Positions 1-12,500 are shown, numbered from the stretch's first letter. The stretch: DNA of 64,000 nt from Xiphydria camelus (GCA_963678675.1 OY783192.1:7610052-7674051), one strand, 5' to 3'. Notes: a model not told the origin generated them from the letters alone. Translations and numbers: made by a program.

Positions 1-248
1 TTTTTTTGTTCAGGGATTGGAATACTTACGAAATCCCGGCTCTTGTCTACCGCACCCCCCCCCCCCCCCCCCGCTTACAATACCGATAGAATATCCTTAA
101 AATACGTCAGGAATGAAAATATAAAATGATTTAAGATCTTTACGCCTAAAAGAGAAGTAATATTTAAGCTACCTATCTTTGTTCCAACCTCAGACATCAA
201 TGACGAAGATTTTCAAAAGATGACTCGTACGGTCACAATATTTTCCAA
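1..248. other. Unassigned AT-rich start with poly-C tract
   Basis: No gene seen. A run of 18 C lies at 55-72. Similar long G or C runs recur in the window, several of them at or near ends of mobile elements. Confidence 0.5.
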
Positions 249-1072
249 TTGTCGACTCGAGTATATATTGAAATTGAGACGATGGGAATTAAGATAGATA
301 TATTTCAGGCGCCGCGCACGAGCTTACCTATATTGTATGTACATACGTACACGATGTTTGTATCCACTGCAGTTGCAATAATAGGATTAAGGGGCTTATA
401 CCCCCACCGCTTACCGGGTCCGATCAATTATCGTCCGCTCGTTATCTGCATCATACCGGCTCGGAGCATCCTCGCGGGGATAATGTTACGTCGGAAAGCG
501 TTACGGCGGCCTATTTCGCTCAATAGGTGGATTATTCCTTACTTTATCCAGACGGCACAGAGTCGCAATCTCGTCACTAATTGTAAGTTGACTAGGACAT
601 GCGAAGGAATCGACGAAAATGTCCAAGGCTTGTTCAATGCAATCGAATCTCTCTTTCTCACTCTCTCTGTAGGATCGGATTTCGAATGCGATCTCACACC
701 GATAAGATCGGAAATCGGAATGTCGATCCTAAAGCAATCGAAGAGAGAGGAAACAATGACAGCGCGTCGAGGATTATCGTTCATGGAACGCGGTGTACGG
801 GCGGGCCGCGGGATAGAGGCGACTGCACCGTCGAGGCTACGCCGCTTATCTGGACACTGTGGCATGCTAATCAACGGGCGGCGCTACAACCCACCCACGC
901 ATACCTACTCGAGCCGACGTGCTCGACAGTTATCTCGATTTGTCTAAATAATCCCGGGACAAATCGCAGTTCCCCGCAAAGCCGAACCCGACGCATTAAC
1001 TTCCACTTTGTTTCCATCTCACTCGACATTTCGACGCGGGAATATCGCGTTTCGATTCCTTACGCAAGGTGA
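249..1072 (+). other. Unassigned GC-richer stretch with overlapping ORFs
   Basis: Open frames run 249-947 and 599-1072 on the plus strand and 539-874 on the minus strand. I recognise no domain, signal peptide or conserved motif in any of them. Base composition is richer in GC than the flanks, so this could be 5' sequence of a host gene or an old element. Overlapping frames on both strands argue against a confident coding call, and the ATG at 249 has no supporting evidence. Confidence 0.15.
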
Positions 1073-1329
1073 AGCGCAGGAAATAAGTGGGAACTTAAGT
1101 TGGGCAGAGTTTTGTCATGCGATACTGTAATTACTTCGTTATTGATAAAGTTTTGGTATATGAAGCAGAGTTCCATAAATTATTGGGTTGGTATAATAAT
1201 TTCCGTCCATTTTTTTATTAATTGAAAATTACAATGAAAAAATATTTTTTTACATGTAATGATAACTTTTTTTTACTTTTTAACAAATTTATGAAATGAA
1301 AAAAAATAATTATTTTTAGACTCAAAATT

Positions 1330-1490
1330 ATGGAGTGTCAATCTGAGAAAAAAAACATTTCCGTCATCTTCTTTTATACGAGTTCAATCGCGGAACAAAA
1401 GCAGCTGCTCTGGTGGTTACAGCTGCTTTTGCTTTGCGATTGAACTCTTCTAATTGTAAGTGAAGATAGTGGAAACGTTGCTTTTTCTCA
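1330..1490. pseudogene. Mariner transposase N-terminal remnants, inverted pair
   Basis: The plus strand from the ATG at 1330, with one frame slip, gives FRHLL, then YEFNRGTKAAA, which resembles the start of mariner transposases. After about 1413 the minus strand gives EEFNRKAKAAV, the same motif inverted. The two halves pair as a hairpin around 1381-1446. No catalytic region is present. Confidence 0.55.
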
Positions 1491-1604
1491 ACTTGATGCT
1501 CCAGTTTTGAATCTGGAAATAATTAATTTTTTTTTTCAATTCAAAAGTTGTCAAAAAGTATTCGATAGAGCGTCGTTTGAGAAATAAATTGATACCATAT
1601 ATAT

Positions 1605-2441
1605 AGGGTAAAATCGGGAGAGATGGCGCACCTTTTTTTAAAGTGGTATAAAAACTATATTTGTAGAATAAGCAATACTTAATTGATAATGTGGATAGAG
1701 CGAACAATAAAATATAGGAATTTGTAAAGGAACGAACAAAAGTGTTATCGAGCTTTGTAAAAAAATTGTCAAAAGAAAATATACCAAAAACCAACTCACC
1801 CGCCCTAGTATGGGTGAGATGGCGCAGTCGAAAAAATTGGTGGGGGTGAGTGGTTCTCCAAGAATAGGCTTCAAAATTAAAAGTGCAACTACTTTTAATG
1901 CCAAATAACAAAAACAAAAATACAAAATCATCTTAAATAATTAAATTTAAAGAAAAATACCAAAGTATTGATTATTCCAACCACATAAACTTAAAACATC
2001 TTTAAAAAATAATAAATCTTATTAATAACACGTAAAAGTTATTTCGCTTTTCTGCCACTTTTCTGAATTATTGTACATGAAGCACGGAACGAAATTTGAG
2101 GCTAGGAACAATACTTAAAAGTTTACCAAGTGAAATGACCAAACCAAATACATTTAAATCAGAATAAAAACTTACTGGATGCCTGATTATTATTACACAA
2201 AAAATAATCAGGGTCAATGCAATATAGGTACAGTTATATTTATTATAGTTACAGTTTTATTCATTTACAGTTTTATTTATTTTACCTTTTGATGAGAAAA
2301 ACAGCCGTTCGGTAACACACACTTACTGCACATGTGCACTAATCATCTGTGTCGCCAACTGAATCAATATTGCCACACAGACAAAGAAATTATTTAACTG
2401 AACCGTCTCACCCGCTGCGCCTTCTCTCCCGACTTTACCCT
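1605..2441. mobile_element. Nested TIR element, AGGGTAAA type
   Basis: About 26-bp inverted repeats starting AGGGTAAA and ending GGCGCA match at roughly 24 positions. TATATA lies on both sides, consistent with TA insertion. A second internal copy of the subterminal motif GGTGAGATGGCGCAG lies near 1812. Minus-strand ORFs (1450-1917, 1638-1931) show no recognisable domain. Non-autonomous. Confidence 0.65.
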
Positions 2442-2523
2442 ATATATATATGTAAAAAAATATTTGTTCAGAAAAAATTCAATTCACAAGAAAAGTGGCC
2501 TGAAACTATACACCAACCCAATA

Positions 2524-3017
2524 CTTCAAAATAGAGCATATAGTTCTCGTATGACTGTGTATGGAAAAAGTTAGTCCGATTTACTGATATAAACACCTAC
2601 TCGATGGTAGAGACAAATCATCAATCAATATTAGGTATAATATTAAAGCTGTAAAGGGTTAATTTTTTTGATAGGTATCGTGCGTGATACTAAGTCACAG
2701 TTGATCATTCTTGGAATTTCTTTCTTGTTCATCTATATGTGTGTCTGTTCTGCTATAATTTTGAAACTTTTAATCTAATTTCAATATGTAATGTGGAACA
2801 TATAAATATAATAGAATTTCACAACTTGAAGGATAGGCTACAACAAAAATGTAACTGATTTGGTAATACGGTAAAGTCCGACTTTTCCGCGAGCAAAGTC
2901 GTCACGTGTTGAAGCTGGTTTCAAATAAAATCTACCAAGAAGAAAGATAATCTCCTTGAATCCTAAAATCAGATTGATATATGTATAACGATGCGTTATG
3001 TAAGTCCTAGGCACAAT
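2524..3017. other. Intergenic, nothing recognised
   Basis: AT-rich sequence with no ORF or repeat that I can support. Confidence 0.5.
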
Positions 3018-3764
3018 TTAAACGAATGTCCCAGAAAATGTCAAACGAGAATTGATTGATCGAAATCGGTAGATCGATCGAAGCTTCGCCTCGCGGAGGA
3101 ATTTCCTGAAAAGCCTACACGCCGAAAGTATATATAGGAGAAGACAGACTGTGCCTCGCATCGTTATTATTTCTAAGCCGACAAGGCGGGAAGTTGCTTT
3201 CTTCCCTGTCGGAGAAACGAATTGCGAGGGCGGAAGTAATCCCGTTTTCGCGGAAGGTGCGCCAGTTTTTGCCTGTGACATCTCATTCCCGGTAGCGTCT
3301 TTCAGCCTTCCCCCGCGCCTCTCTCTTTCTCTCTCACAAAGGAGGTTGGACCGTGACTCGGAGTTGCAGTTTTATCAGTTTTCACGCGCGCCACCGGCAC
3401 GGTACCGCGACGTCCTTGATTGCGTGTCTGCCGTTTAGCGAAGCAGCTCGCGTCGGATCGTGAAACAGGTTGAACGCGCGGGGATGGCTTCGCCCGCGAG
3501 AACGAGGGGGCATCGTGGCGCGGGCGTCTCGACGGTACTGGGGAGCCGTGCTCCTTATTCCTTCGCGTAGCGGGATAAAATTGGAGGAAATGAGAAAAAC
3601 TTGGATGCGCCGATATACGCTCCAGTCCTTTGGCACGCATACTTATCTACACGGGAAAGAGAAATGTCGGGCAAAGTATCCTGCGGCATCGTACCGAGTA
3701 TTGTTTCTCGAGCACTTTATAAAAGAAGCGCTTGTTTATTGTTTACGATGTATTTATATACCTA

Positions 3765-3814
<50 letters not shown>

Positions 3815-3861
3815 GAAAGATGCATCTCGATGAATCTATCGATGGAAGATCCATAGATTGA
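3018..3861. other. Unassigned GC-richer block
   Basis: Short overlapping ORFs occur on both strands (3151-3438 plus, 3302-3640 minus, 3470-3856 plus). No domain is recognised and the last plus-strand frame runs through a TA microsatellite, so it is probably not coding. It could be untranslated or promoter-proximal host sequence. Confidence 0.2.
3767..3812. repeat. (TA)n microsatellite
   Basis: About 22 uninterrupted TA dinucleotides. Confidence 0.95.
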
Positions 3862-4259
3862 ACTCGATGTACTCGTATAAAGTAAACTGCAACAACTAAG
3901 GTATATGTATGTAAGAATTAGTGTATAAAGCAATCGTTTGTGAATGGGAGAAAGAGCGCACGGCTGGGGATGAATTATAGATAATATTTTACAGGTACGG
4001 GAGACTGGAACGAGTGGACCTCTTGGGGTAAAATGACCTCTTCCAAAACTATATTTATTATTATACTATTAGCAAAAATGTTTTAGTTTCTATTTTTAGT
4101 AATTGTACGTAAAAAAGTGCATTAAAACAAGACGAATAATATAAATAATTACATTCCAATAAGATATAGAGGAGAGGAATCAAACCTGACATAGTCCCCT
4201 AAACCCGACACACCATTATTATTTCGACCATGCAGCATGCTACAGTTTGCCACCAACTA

Positions 4260-4451
4260 CACTGAGAAAAAAAAAGATTAAAAATTATTCTGTTAGAAGG
4301 ATAATCTGAGTACGAAAGGTAAAATAGATCAAAAATTATCTTAAAGAAGGTTAAATTTTAGACCCTGGAAGGATAATTTTTGATCCATTTTACCTTTCGT
4401 ACTCAGATTATCCTTCTAATAGAATAATTTTTAATCTTTTTTTTCTCAGTG
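4260..4451. mobile_element. 192-bp foldback MITE, TA target site
   Basis: Starts CACTGAGAAAAA and ends with its reverse complement. Arms of about 85 bp pair almost perfectly around a short loop. TA lies on each side (4258-4259, 4452-4453). It has no coding capacity. Confidence 0.85.
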
Positions 4452-4453
4452 TA

Positions 4454-5841
4454 CGTAAACTTAGTCGTTTCGATGCATAAATAGCTTACCTGTACAATAA
4501 CATTGCCTCTGGCGTTTGTTTTCATAGTTGTGCGCCGATAATCTCAAAAGTTTCAGATTTACAATCGTCAACATTTTTGAATGTGTGAAAACGGGCGGCT
4601 ATAGACACGAATAACTAGTGGCGAGTAGTTTTTTTGTATTTTGGTATTATTCAGAAACATATAAGATAGAAAAAATTGGTGCAGTTTTATGTCTAACATC
4701 ATTCTTTCGTTCATTATGAGGAAACGAAGTTCAAGTACTGAAGTTGCCTAACCCGATATACCTAGCTCTTTTGCTGTAGGTAGCCGGAACAAAGAAGAAA
4801 AATATTCAAAGGTTTGCACAAGTGAACCATTTAAAAAAATCAATTAAAAATATGTAAATATTGAAGGATGGAATCTACCTACACGGGAAACGGTCTCGGC
4901 ATTTGTTTCTCAACGATTTTTTAAATAACGGTGGGGTGGAAAATAAAAGTACAAGGGATCAGAGATGAAGATAATTCAATGACGAAAAAATTGCCTTATA
5001 GATCATCCCGATACGTCAATTAGTTTAAAAATTAAGCGATTTCAAATGATATGAAAAAATGGTAAAAGAAGTGTGAAATAAATTGAGCGCAAAAAATCCA
5101 AAAAATACTACAAACAAATTTCTCTTATTGCAAATTATTCTTCGAATCGTTAAGTAGCGTCTGGAATTTTTCCATATTTTTAAAATCATTTATTTAGTTA
5201 AAAAATTCATTTCACAATAAAAGCGGAACTTTCTACTTTCGTTGGAGGCGACGCGTTTTTGAAGTACGGCTTCGAACGCTCATAATGGGAAAATTATAAA
5301 CTTTAGGAAAATGCCATCGGAAACTTTTTTGAAGGAAATTTTATGCACTTTAACTTTAGTTCTTACGTATCTCTAACCGTTTGGCCGGGAGAAGTCAAAA
5401 ACGGCACCGCGGTCACCTTTTTCTAACGTTTCTCGTTGTTTAAACAATTATGGCCGACCTTTGGTACCCACAAATCAAATATTTCATTATCGACTATATT
5501 TTGAAGGATAAATTGATATTATTGTGCATTAATAAATTACTCGATACTCAAATTATAATTTGACTGGCCTAGGGTTCGACTGGCTTGGCGACACGTTATC
5601 CAGTGGACAAAAATCAGATTTTTACTTACGCGATATAGAAAAACTAATTTGTTGAAATCAAAAAGTAATGCCCCTTATACCCACACCTATCCATTTCTGA
5701 ACAATTGAATCACCGTTGCCATGCAAATAAATAAAGAAAGACGCGTCACAGCGTAAACATTCTCGTCTCAACAGAATTACGAACTTCTTTTTAGAAATTA
5801 TTTTAAATGAGTATGTAATCTACAAGGTAAGGGGATTCTTA
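4454..5841. other. Intergenic, no gene recognised
   Basis: AT-rich and without a convincing ORF. Phrases such as GGGGTAAAATGACC near 4026 and CCTAGGGTTCGACTGG near 5568 resemble decayed ends of inverted-repeat elements, but I could not find partner ends. Confidence 0.4.
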
Positions 5842-7286
5842 TTCACTTTATATAAATAAGAAAAGGGTTGACATACCGAAAAAAAATATTCGTAAAACTA
5901 ATATTTCTTATGATTTTACACATATGATTGCGGAGGCTATTTCTCAAAAAGTTCCAAAAACCTCCTTTTCAGTTTAGTATTTTATTAAAGCTTGTACATT
6001 CCTCTTAATACCTATATGTCGTTTTATTTGCTCAGGGCTGCTCAAACCAAACTATAGATATTTTCGTTATGAGGGCGCGAAACGCCCGAATGACGAATTC
6101 TATTTTTTGTCACTAAGTGTCAAATACGAGGTTGACGGGGTTCGAGGCGGGGTTTTGGGGGGCTCACTTTATATAAATAAGAAAAGGGTTGACACATCGA
6201 AAAAAATATTTGTAAAACATATTTCTTACCGGGCGTTTCGCGTTTGACGAAAATATCTATAGTTTGGTTTGAGCAGCCCTGAGCAAGTAAAACGATATAT
6301 AGGTATTAAGAGGAATGCACAAGCTTTAATAAAATACTAAACTGAAAAGGAGGTTTTTCGAATTTTTTGAGAAATAGCCTCCGCAATCATATGTGTAAGA
6401 ACATAAGAAATATAAGTTTTACGAATATTTTTTTCGGTGTGTCAACACTTTTCTTATTTATATAAAGTGAGCCCCCCAACACCCCGCCTCGACCCCGTCG
6501 CCCTCTTATTTGAAACTTAGTGACAAAAAATAGAATTCGTCATTCGGGCGTTTCGCGCCCTCATAACGAAAATATCTATAGTTTGTGGTTTGAGCAGCCT
6601 TGAGCAAGTAAAACGATATATAGGTATTAAGAGGAACGCACAAGCTTTAATAAAATACTAAACTGAAAAGGAGGTTTTTCGAATGTTTTGAGAAATAGCC
6701 TCCGCAATCATATGTGTAAAAACATAAGAAATATAAGTTTTAAGAATATTTTTTTCTGTGTGTCAACCCTTTTCTTATTTATATAAAGTGAGCCCCCCGA
6801 CACCCCGCCTTGAATCCCCGTCAACCTCGTATTTAACACTTAGTGACAAAAAATAGAATTCGTAATTCGGGCGTTTCGCTCCCTCATAACGAAAATATCT
6901 ATAGTTTGGTTTGAGCAGCCCTGAGCAAATAGAACGATATATAGATATTAAGAGGAATGTAGAAGCTTTAATAAAATATTAAACTGAAAAGGAGGTTTTT
7001 CAAGTTTTTTGAGAAATAGCCTCCGCAGACATATGTGCAAAAACATAAGAAATACAAGTTTCACGAATATTTTTTTCGGTATGTCAACCCTTTTCTTATT
7101 TACATAAAGTGAGCCTCCCAACATCCCGCCTCGAACCCCGTCACCCTCTTATTTGAGACTTAGTGACAAAAAATAGAATTCGTCATTCGGGCGTTTCGCT
7201 CCCTCATAAGGAAAATATCTATAGTTTGTGGTTTGAGCAGCCCTGAGCAAATAAAACGGTATATAGGTATGAAGAAGAATGTACAA
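5842..7286. repeat. ~320-bp satellite: inverted unit plus tandem array
   Basis: One unit lies inverted at about 5842-6178. Tandem units in the opposite orientation follow, with the landmark GGGCGTTTCG at 6231, 6546, 6869 and 7189, giving spacings of 315, 323 and 320. The last unit is cut at about 7286 by a large insertion and resumes at 14636. Short deletions and substitutions separate the units, so this is not a recent amplification. No coding function seen. Confidence 0.85.
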
Positions 7287-7832
7287 GGGGCCATCCATAT
7301 ATTACGTAAGATGTTTGAGGGGGAGGGGGTGAATATTTCTTACAGTGTCTTACAATGGGGCGGGGGTCTAGACCTTATCTTACGTGAGAAATTCCTAGCC
7401 AAAAATGCTATCAAATCACTCAATACAGATTGAAAGAAGCGCTGTACTTTGCATCAAATAAAGCAGTAACAATAGACAAAAGAATGTGCAAAACCCAGGA
7501 TCAAGCAGAGAAGAGGCGCCCTGCACGAGTGGCATTGCGTCGTGATCGGGAGCTTATGTGCATCTTCCGAGATAGTGAAACGGGAGTGGAGGACGTCGAG
7601 TAGGTTGAGGAGCAGGACGTCTCTACTGAGGATATATTTTATTAAACGAAGTTTAAAAATGAAGTTACATGAACTGAGCGAATATATGTTTTCTAATGTT
7701 TTCCGTTGATACGAAGAGTTAGAACGAGGATGAAGTGCATAAAGAAATATACCGTAGTAGACTATAAACTTTACATCAATCGTGTTGGGCTTCCACTCGG
7801 ATGAAAGACGCTGTTGATACACGATTAGAGAA

Positions 7833-8568
7833 CCCCCAGAAAAACAGATTCTCTGTAAAAAAAGGCGGCATGTTCATTCAGTGCCAACAAAAATTGATAC
7901 GTAAAATACTCTCCAAAAAAGATTTGAAATCAATTAAGATCGCCATGTTCAAGATTTATGTATAAAAAGTAAAAGGCATCATTTGAAAGGAAAATTATTG
8001 TAATTCGTTACTAAAAAATTCGACTAAAAAAATTTAGGTATAAATAAATTTTCATAAAAAAAACGCCGCGTTTAAGTTTTCATATTTTGTCCACTATACC
8101 GAATAATTTGCAGTGCTTGGACGGTGCTAGAGTGATTCATAAATTGCACTGCCGAAGTCAAATTCAGAGAAATTCAGAAGGCCCCCGCCTGATCGGTTTC
8201 TCGTGCGACGTTCGGTATACTGGTGGTATCATATACGAGAGTGTATGAATTTATTTAAAATCTCTCTCATAAGTGCATAAACATCGAATGTAATTCTCTG
8301 TAAATTTTTTATTTTGAAGGAAAAAACGCAGCAAGTTCTTTTTTATGAAAATTTGTTTATACCTAAATTTTTTTAGTCGAATTTTTTAGTAACGAGTTAC
8401 AATAATTTTCCTTTCAAATGATGCCTTTTACTTTTTATACATAAATCTTGAACATGGCGATCTTAATTGATTTCAAATCTTTTTTAGAGAGTATTTTACG
8501 TATCAATTTTTGTTGGCACTGAATGAACATGCCGCCTTTTTTTACAGAGAATCTGTTTTTGTGGGGGG
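7833..8568. repeat. Foldback module of composite repeat
   Basis: Arms of about 240 bp (7833-8075 and 8300-8568) are inverted copies of each other, with short indels, around a ~220-bp loop. The same module is at 36786-37518 in copy 2. No ORF. Confidence 0.8.
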
Positions 8569-9080
8569 ATTTCATTACTTTTTGGAATTTATTCATGAGG
8601 AGAATACGTACCTACATGTAGGAGAATAGCTTTTTATTACCACCAAATTAAAATCTCACATTTTATACCGATACGAGCTAATTAATTATAACCACGTTAC
8701 TTTTGATTTATTCTCGTGATATTTTGAAAGGGATTTATAAACTAGAGTGTGCCCTTATATTTTTCACTTTGCTTTAGTATTTTGGAGAAATAAAACATAC
8801 CGCTTTCGAATTTACAGGCCATCGGATTTTTCTTATATCTTGGTCGTCTTCAGAAATCCATGTAGACATTTTACCTTTAACTCTCTAACAATAAGTATAC
8901 TCTTCCAATAACCGTGACGAATTGTTTCATCACATGTAAAGATACTACTTATGACAGTATATATGTTGTTACATATTAACTCGAGACGTTGGAATAGTTT
9001 TAAGAAATCCTTTTGCATGCACCGCTGAAATTTTGCCCTTACTCGTAAATAAATTTCTCAAGTCACTCGCAAAGTTACGT
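8569..9080. other. Shared unique segment of composite repeat
   Basis: Matches 37519-38010 closely. The minus-strand ORF at 8833-9018 (61 residues; related frame at 37827-38057) is partly conserved between copies but shows no recognised domain. Treat as non-coding unless expression is shown. Confidence 0.35.
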
Positions 9081-9256
9081 ATACGCATCTAAGCGAATAG
9101 ACCAATCAGGATCAAGTATTCCGTTGTGGTGGGGGTCCTGATTGATCTAATCGCTAAGATGCGTATACGTTCCTTGATACGGAATACTTGATCCTGATTG
9201 GTCTATTCGCTAAGATGCGTGCACGCGAAGATACGAGCCAGTTCGAGAAAGAGGCC
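9081..9256. mobile_element. Palindromic MITE copy (GGCC...TCTCGAACT type)
   Basis: Inverted arms carry CTTAGCGAATAGACCAATCA and ATCAAGTATTCCGTTGTGG. The same family occurs at 38130-38325, 23059-23235 and 59118-59294. The copy here is rearranged, with an extra partial arm, and ends near GAGAAAGAGGCC. Confidence 0.65.
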
Positions 9257-9281
9257 TCTGATCTGCCGGTAGCTGTCAATT

Positions 9282-10051
9282 AGGTTGGCTGGTGGTCGAG
9301 GAAGTAAACTTCGGCGCCACCGAGCTAAACACCCTCTTTGACCGCCTGATTTGAAATATCGATACCTTGCTTTGAAAACCTCGAAGCACGATTGCACTTA
9401 CGAAATTTTCAAAGTAAGGTATCAATGGTATCGATATATCAATATGGCAGCCTACTTCATAGTAGGCATTTTGCAGGAGTAAAGAATGAAAATATAACCT
9501 TCATTTATGAATCTATATGTAGTGAAATTGAAATAAAAAATGTAATATAAAATGGTTTTTTCGTGTGCAGTACCGAGTTGTAAAAATAAATCAAGGTTCA
9601 TGGTTCCTTCTGTAAACAAATTGAAAGATATTCGTCAAAAGTGGCTCGATTTCTTAAAATATGCACCTCATTATAGAAAAGGATTATGCGAAGTTCATTT
9701 TACTTCTGATCAATTAATAACTTTTAGCGGTGATGCAGCTAAAAATGAAAATTATTTAGAGCGTGTTCACATAAATTGGCTGACAGTACTGTATTCCCAT
9801 TCCGAAGTATGGGAATGCAGTACTGTCAGCCAATTTATGAACATTTCTGATTTAATTAAATATGTAGATATATTTATAGTACATATGGGGATTGTATTTG
9901 AATTTTATTTTGTAATTCATTTTTACAATTTTTTTTACCAGTCACATTAGTCACATTAGTGCAGCATTAATAATATATTATAACCGTTTAAATTTGCCCG
10001 CGGGTGTTTGGCTCGGTGGCGCAATCTGCTTCAGTTTTGCCCAGCCAACCT
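9282..10051. mobile_element. TIR element carrying a THAP-domain remnant
   Basis: The ends AGGTTGGCTGG and, reversed, AGGTTGGCTGGGC, followed inward by GCGCCACCGAGC, form matched but gapped inverted repeats. The element is absent from composite copy 2, so it entered copy 1 later or was lost from copy 2. A THAP domain at the N-terminus is typical of P-superfamily transposases. I see no catalytic domain and no convincing 8-bp target duplication. Confidence 0.5.
9552..9950 (+). pseudogene. THAP-type zinc finger fragment, hairpin-disrupted
   Basis: The frame opens MVFSCAVPSCKNK and continues to KWLDFLK and LCEVHFTSDQ. This gives C-x4-C near residues 5 and 10, a tryptophan in the middle and C-x2-H near residues 49-52, the layout of a THAP C2CH DNA-binding finger. 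After about residue 73 the reading enters a 68-bp near-perfect hairpin (9771-9838) and then low-complexity sequence, so the rest of the protein is lost. The likely origin is a P-element-like transposase, since THAP sits at its N-terminus and the frame lies inside an inverted-repeat element. A domesticated THAP gene is possible but no splice-supported continuation is visible. Confidence 0.6.
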
Positions 10052-11235
10052 CATTCGGGAGATCGAAGTCTCTAACCTCGAAATTGTTAATTTGTAAATA
10101 ATACTGAATAATGTGTAGAAGTGATAAATAATTATTCGGGTTTCTTCGATGAGTTTCCCCAAGTGTTTAAAAATCGGTGTCCATAACTGTGGCTTCAACT
10201 TCCAGCGATTAAGTAAGTAATTACTGCAGAACGAGTAGGTTACAAGATTTTCATGAAGTTTTTGACGGTTTTCTTGCATGTCCCCTTTCATAAGGTGCAA
10301 ACAAAGAGGATGTAACTTCTGTCCTATCCTGAAGAAAATGAGTCGATCGACATCAGACATTGTCGAACTTATCACCGAGCGCCTTTCACCCACGGTATTT
10401 TCATTGCAATATGCGCTTTTCATTTCAACTATTCCTGCTTTAAATAACTTTCACTTCTTTCAAAGTATTTACCTCTTGTACGAATTGTTGATCGTAGGGG
10501 GCAGCAATCAATGATTGTGACTAATCGTAGACAAATTATTCCTGCGATGATGTTCCAGTTGCGAAGCATACACTAGCAAGTCAGCTTACAGCGTCCGATG
10601 TTTAGTATCAACTTTACCTCTTTTGGAATACCCACCACCCGAGCATAATCACGATTATGTTAACGTTAATCGCAGAATAGACCGTGAGCTTGGGCACATT
10701 ATCGCAGTAGTAGTTCGGCACACTTGTCTACGACGAGTCGCTATTATTGATCGCTGCCTCCTACCACGAACAGTTCATAAAAGGTTATTAGCTTGAAAGA
10801 GAAGTAAAAGTTATTTAACGCTGGAATAGTTGAAACGAGAAGCGCGTATTGCAATTAATGTACCGTGGGTAATAGACGCTCGGTGACAAGTCTGACATTC
10901 TCCAATGTCCATCGAGTCATCTTTTTACGGACAGGACACGAGCTAGATCCGCTTCAGTTGCACCTGTACGAGATGACATATCAGAAAATCATGAGTCTTC
11001 ATGAAAATCTTCTAACCTACTCGTTCTGCAGTAATACTTAATAATATCACTGGAAGTTGAAGCAACAGTTATTGGCAAAAATCGGACACCGGTTTTTAAA
11101 CACTTGGGGAATATCATCGAAGAAACCCGAATGATTATTTCTTACCACTTCTACATATTGGTAATCATTATTTACAAATTAACGATTTCGATCTCCCGAA
11201 TTGACAGGTACCGGGAGATCAGACTTTTGACACTT
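10052..11235. repeat. Inverted-repeat module with degenerate interior
   Basis: The left arm (10052-10250) and right arm (about 11030-11235) are inverted copies carrying ATTATTCGGGTTTCTTCGAT and its reverse. The interior matches 38800-39420 of copy 2. ORFs there (10278-10514 here, 38808-39284 in copy 2) lack any recognised domain and are probably incidental. Confidence 0.55.
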
Positions 11236-11359
11236 TTCGCTCAGCTCGTAAGACCGCAGCGCACTCTCTCGAAGCCAACTCTTAAAGCACCGAGCCAACC
11301 ACTTCCAGCCAAATGTCAGGGAAATCCAAAATCAAGAGTTTTTGCCAGAGGACATTCGG

Positions 11360-12500
11360 TATATGTTGTTACATACAGAAAAGTTATGATATTTTGTAAT
11401 TTCCATCGTTACACTAGAGGCGAAGAAGAGATGAAATAGAAGTGAGGTACACGTACACTTCACGTTTGACAGGTCGGTATATAAATTGGAACTTGTGATA
11501 GTATAATACAAAAGAGGAAATGTATCGATAAAGAAAAAATAATAATAAAGTAGTTACTCCATTATTGTAATCCAATAACATTGTATTACTTATTTTTCTG
11601 CCACGACTTTAATTGCTGATAGTGAAGAAAAATCAAATTTATTGGTTGATCCATCCACTATCAACAATCAAAGTCGTGGCAGAAAAATAATGAATACGAT
11701 GGAATTGGATTAAAATAATGGAGTAACTACTTTGTTATTATTTTTTCTTTGTCGATATATTTCCTTTTTCGTATTATACTAACCTCTAATATGCCGGAAT
11801 TAAAAATCTCTAGAACTCTGCGGTACAATGCCACGGTAGGAATATCAAATTCTACCGACATGACATGCATCGACAAGGTCTGTATCAACTATAGCATTAT
11901 ATTGGGGGCACTGCACTAATCCTGTGGCACATTTTTCTATCTGGGAAAGCCGTGGTAGAAAAGTAGAAGATACGATAGAATTGGATTACAATAATGAAGT
12001 AATTATTTTATTATCTTTTCTTTATCGATATATTCCCCCTTTCGTATTATCAAAAGTTCCATTTATATATTATCGGAACGCTGTACAGCTGTATTACCAT
12101 AATAATATGCTTTCCCAGATAGAAAAATGTACCACAGGATTAGTGCAGTGCCCCCAATATACCGCTAAAGTTGATACAGACCTTGTCGAAGCATGTCATG
12201 TCGGTAGAACCTGATATTCCTACCGTGGCATTGTACCGCAGAGTTCTAGAGATTTTTAATTCCGGCATATTGGAGGTAAAAAATGCATGTATACTGTCAG
12301 TACGGGAAGACGGTATATTATCGGAACGCTGTACAGCTGTACTACCATAATAATATGCTTTCCCAGATAGAAAAATGTGCCACAGGATTAGTGCAGTGCC
12401 CCCAATATACCGCTAAAGTTGATACAGACCTTGTCGAAGCATGTCATGTCGGTAGAACCTGATATTCATACCGTGGCATTGTACCGCAATTCTAGAGAAT
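11360..12500. repeat. Nested inverted and direct repeats
   Basis: 11568-11705 is a palindrome around CACTATCAACAATCAAAG. A segment at 11785-11945 reappears inverted at about 12110-12280 and again, in direct tandem to that, at about 12350-12500 (spacing ~247 bp). Related palindromes lie at 38440-38570, 39660-40090 and 41960-42100. No gene. Confidence 0.6.

Larger units (their letters stand above)
1183..2521. mobile_element. Inverted (head-to-head) mariner derivative
   Basis: Terminal inverted repeats read TTGGGTTGGTATAATAA at the left and, reversed, TTGGGTTGGTGTATAGT at the right. Both are flanked by a TA duplication (1181-1182, 2522-2523), as expected for mariner. Inside, mariner N-terminal coding sequence runs rightward to about 1413 and a diverged inverted copy of the same segment follows, so the element looks like two 5' ends joined head to head. 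The right arm is split by a second element at 1605-2441. It is not autonomous. Confidence 0.72.

Noticed and set aside
249..1072. Long ORFs as a host gene
   Set aside because: Frames overlap on both strands, no domain or splice signal is recognised, and composition alone is not enough.
3470..3861. ORF running through TA repeat as a membrane protein
   Set aside because: The YIYIYI stretch is a translated microsatellite.
5842..7286. Tandem array as CRISPR
   Set aside because: Units are ~320 bp and repeat throughout without unique spacers; the window is eukaryotic.
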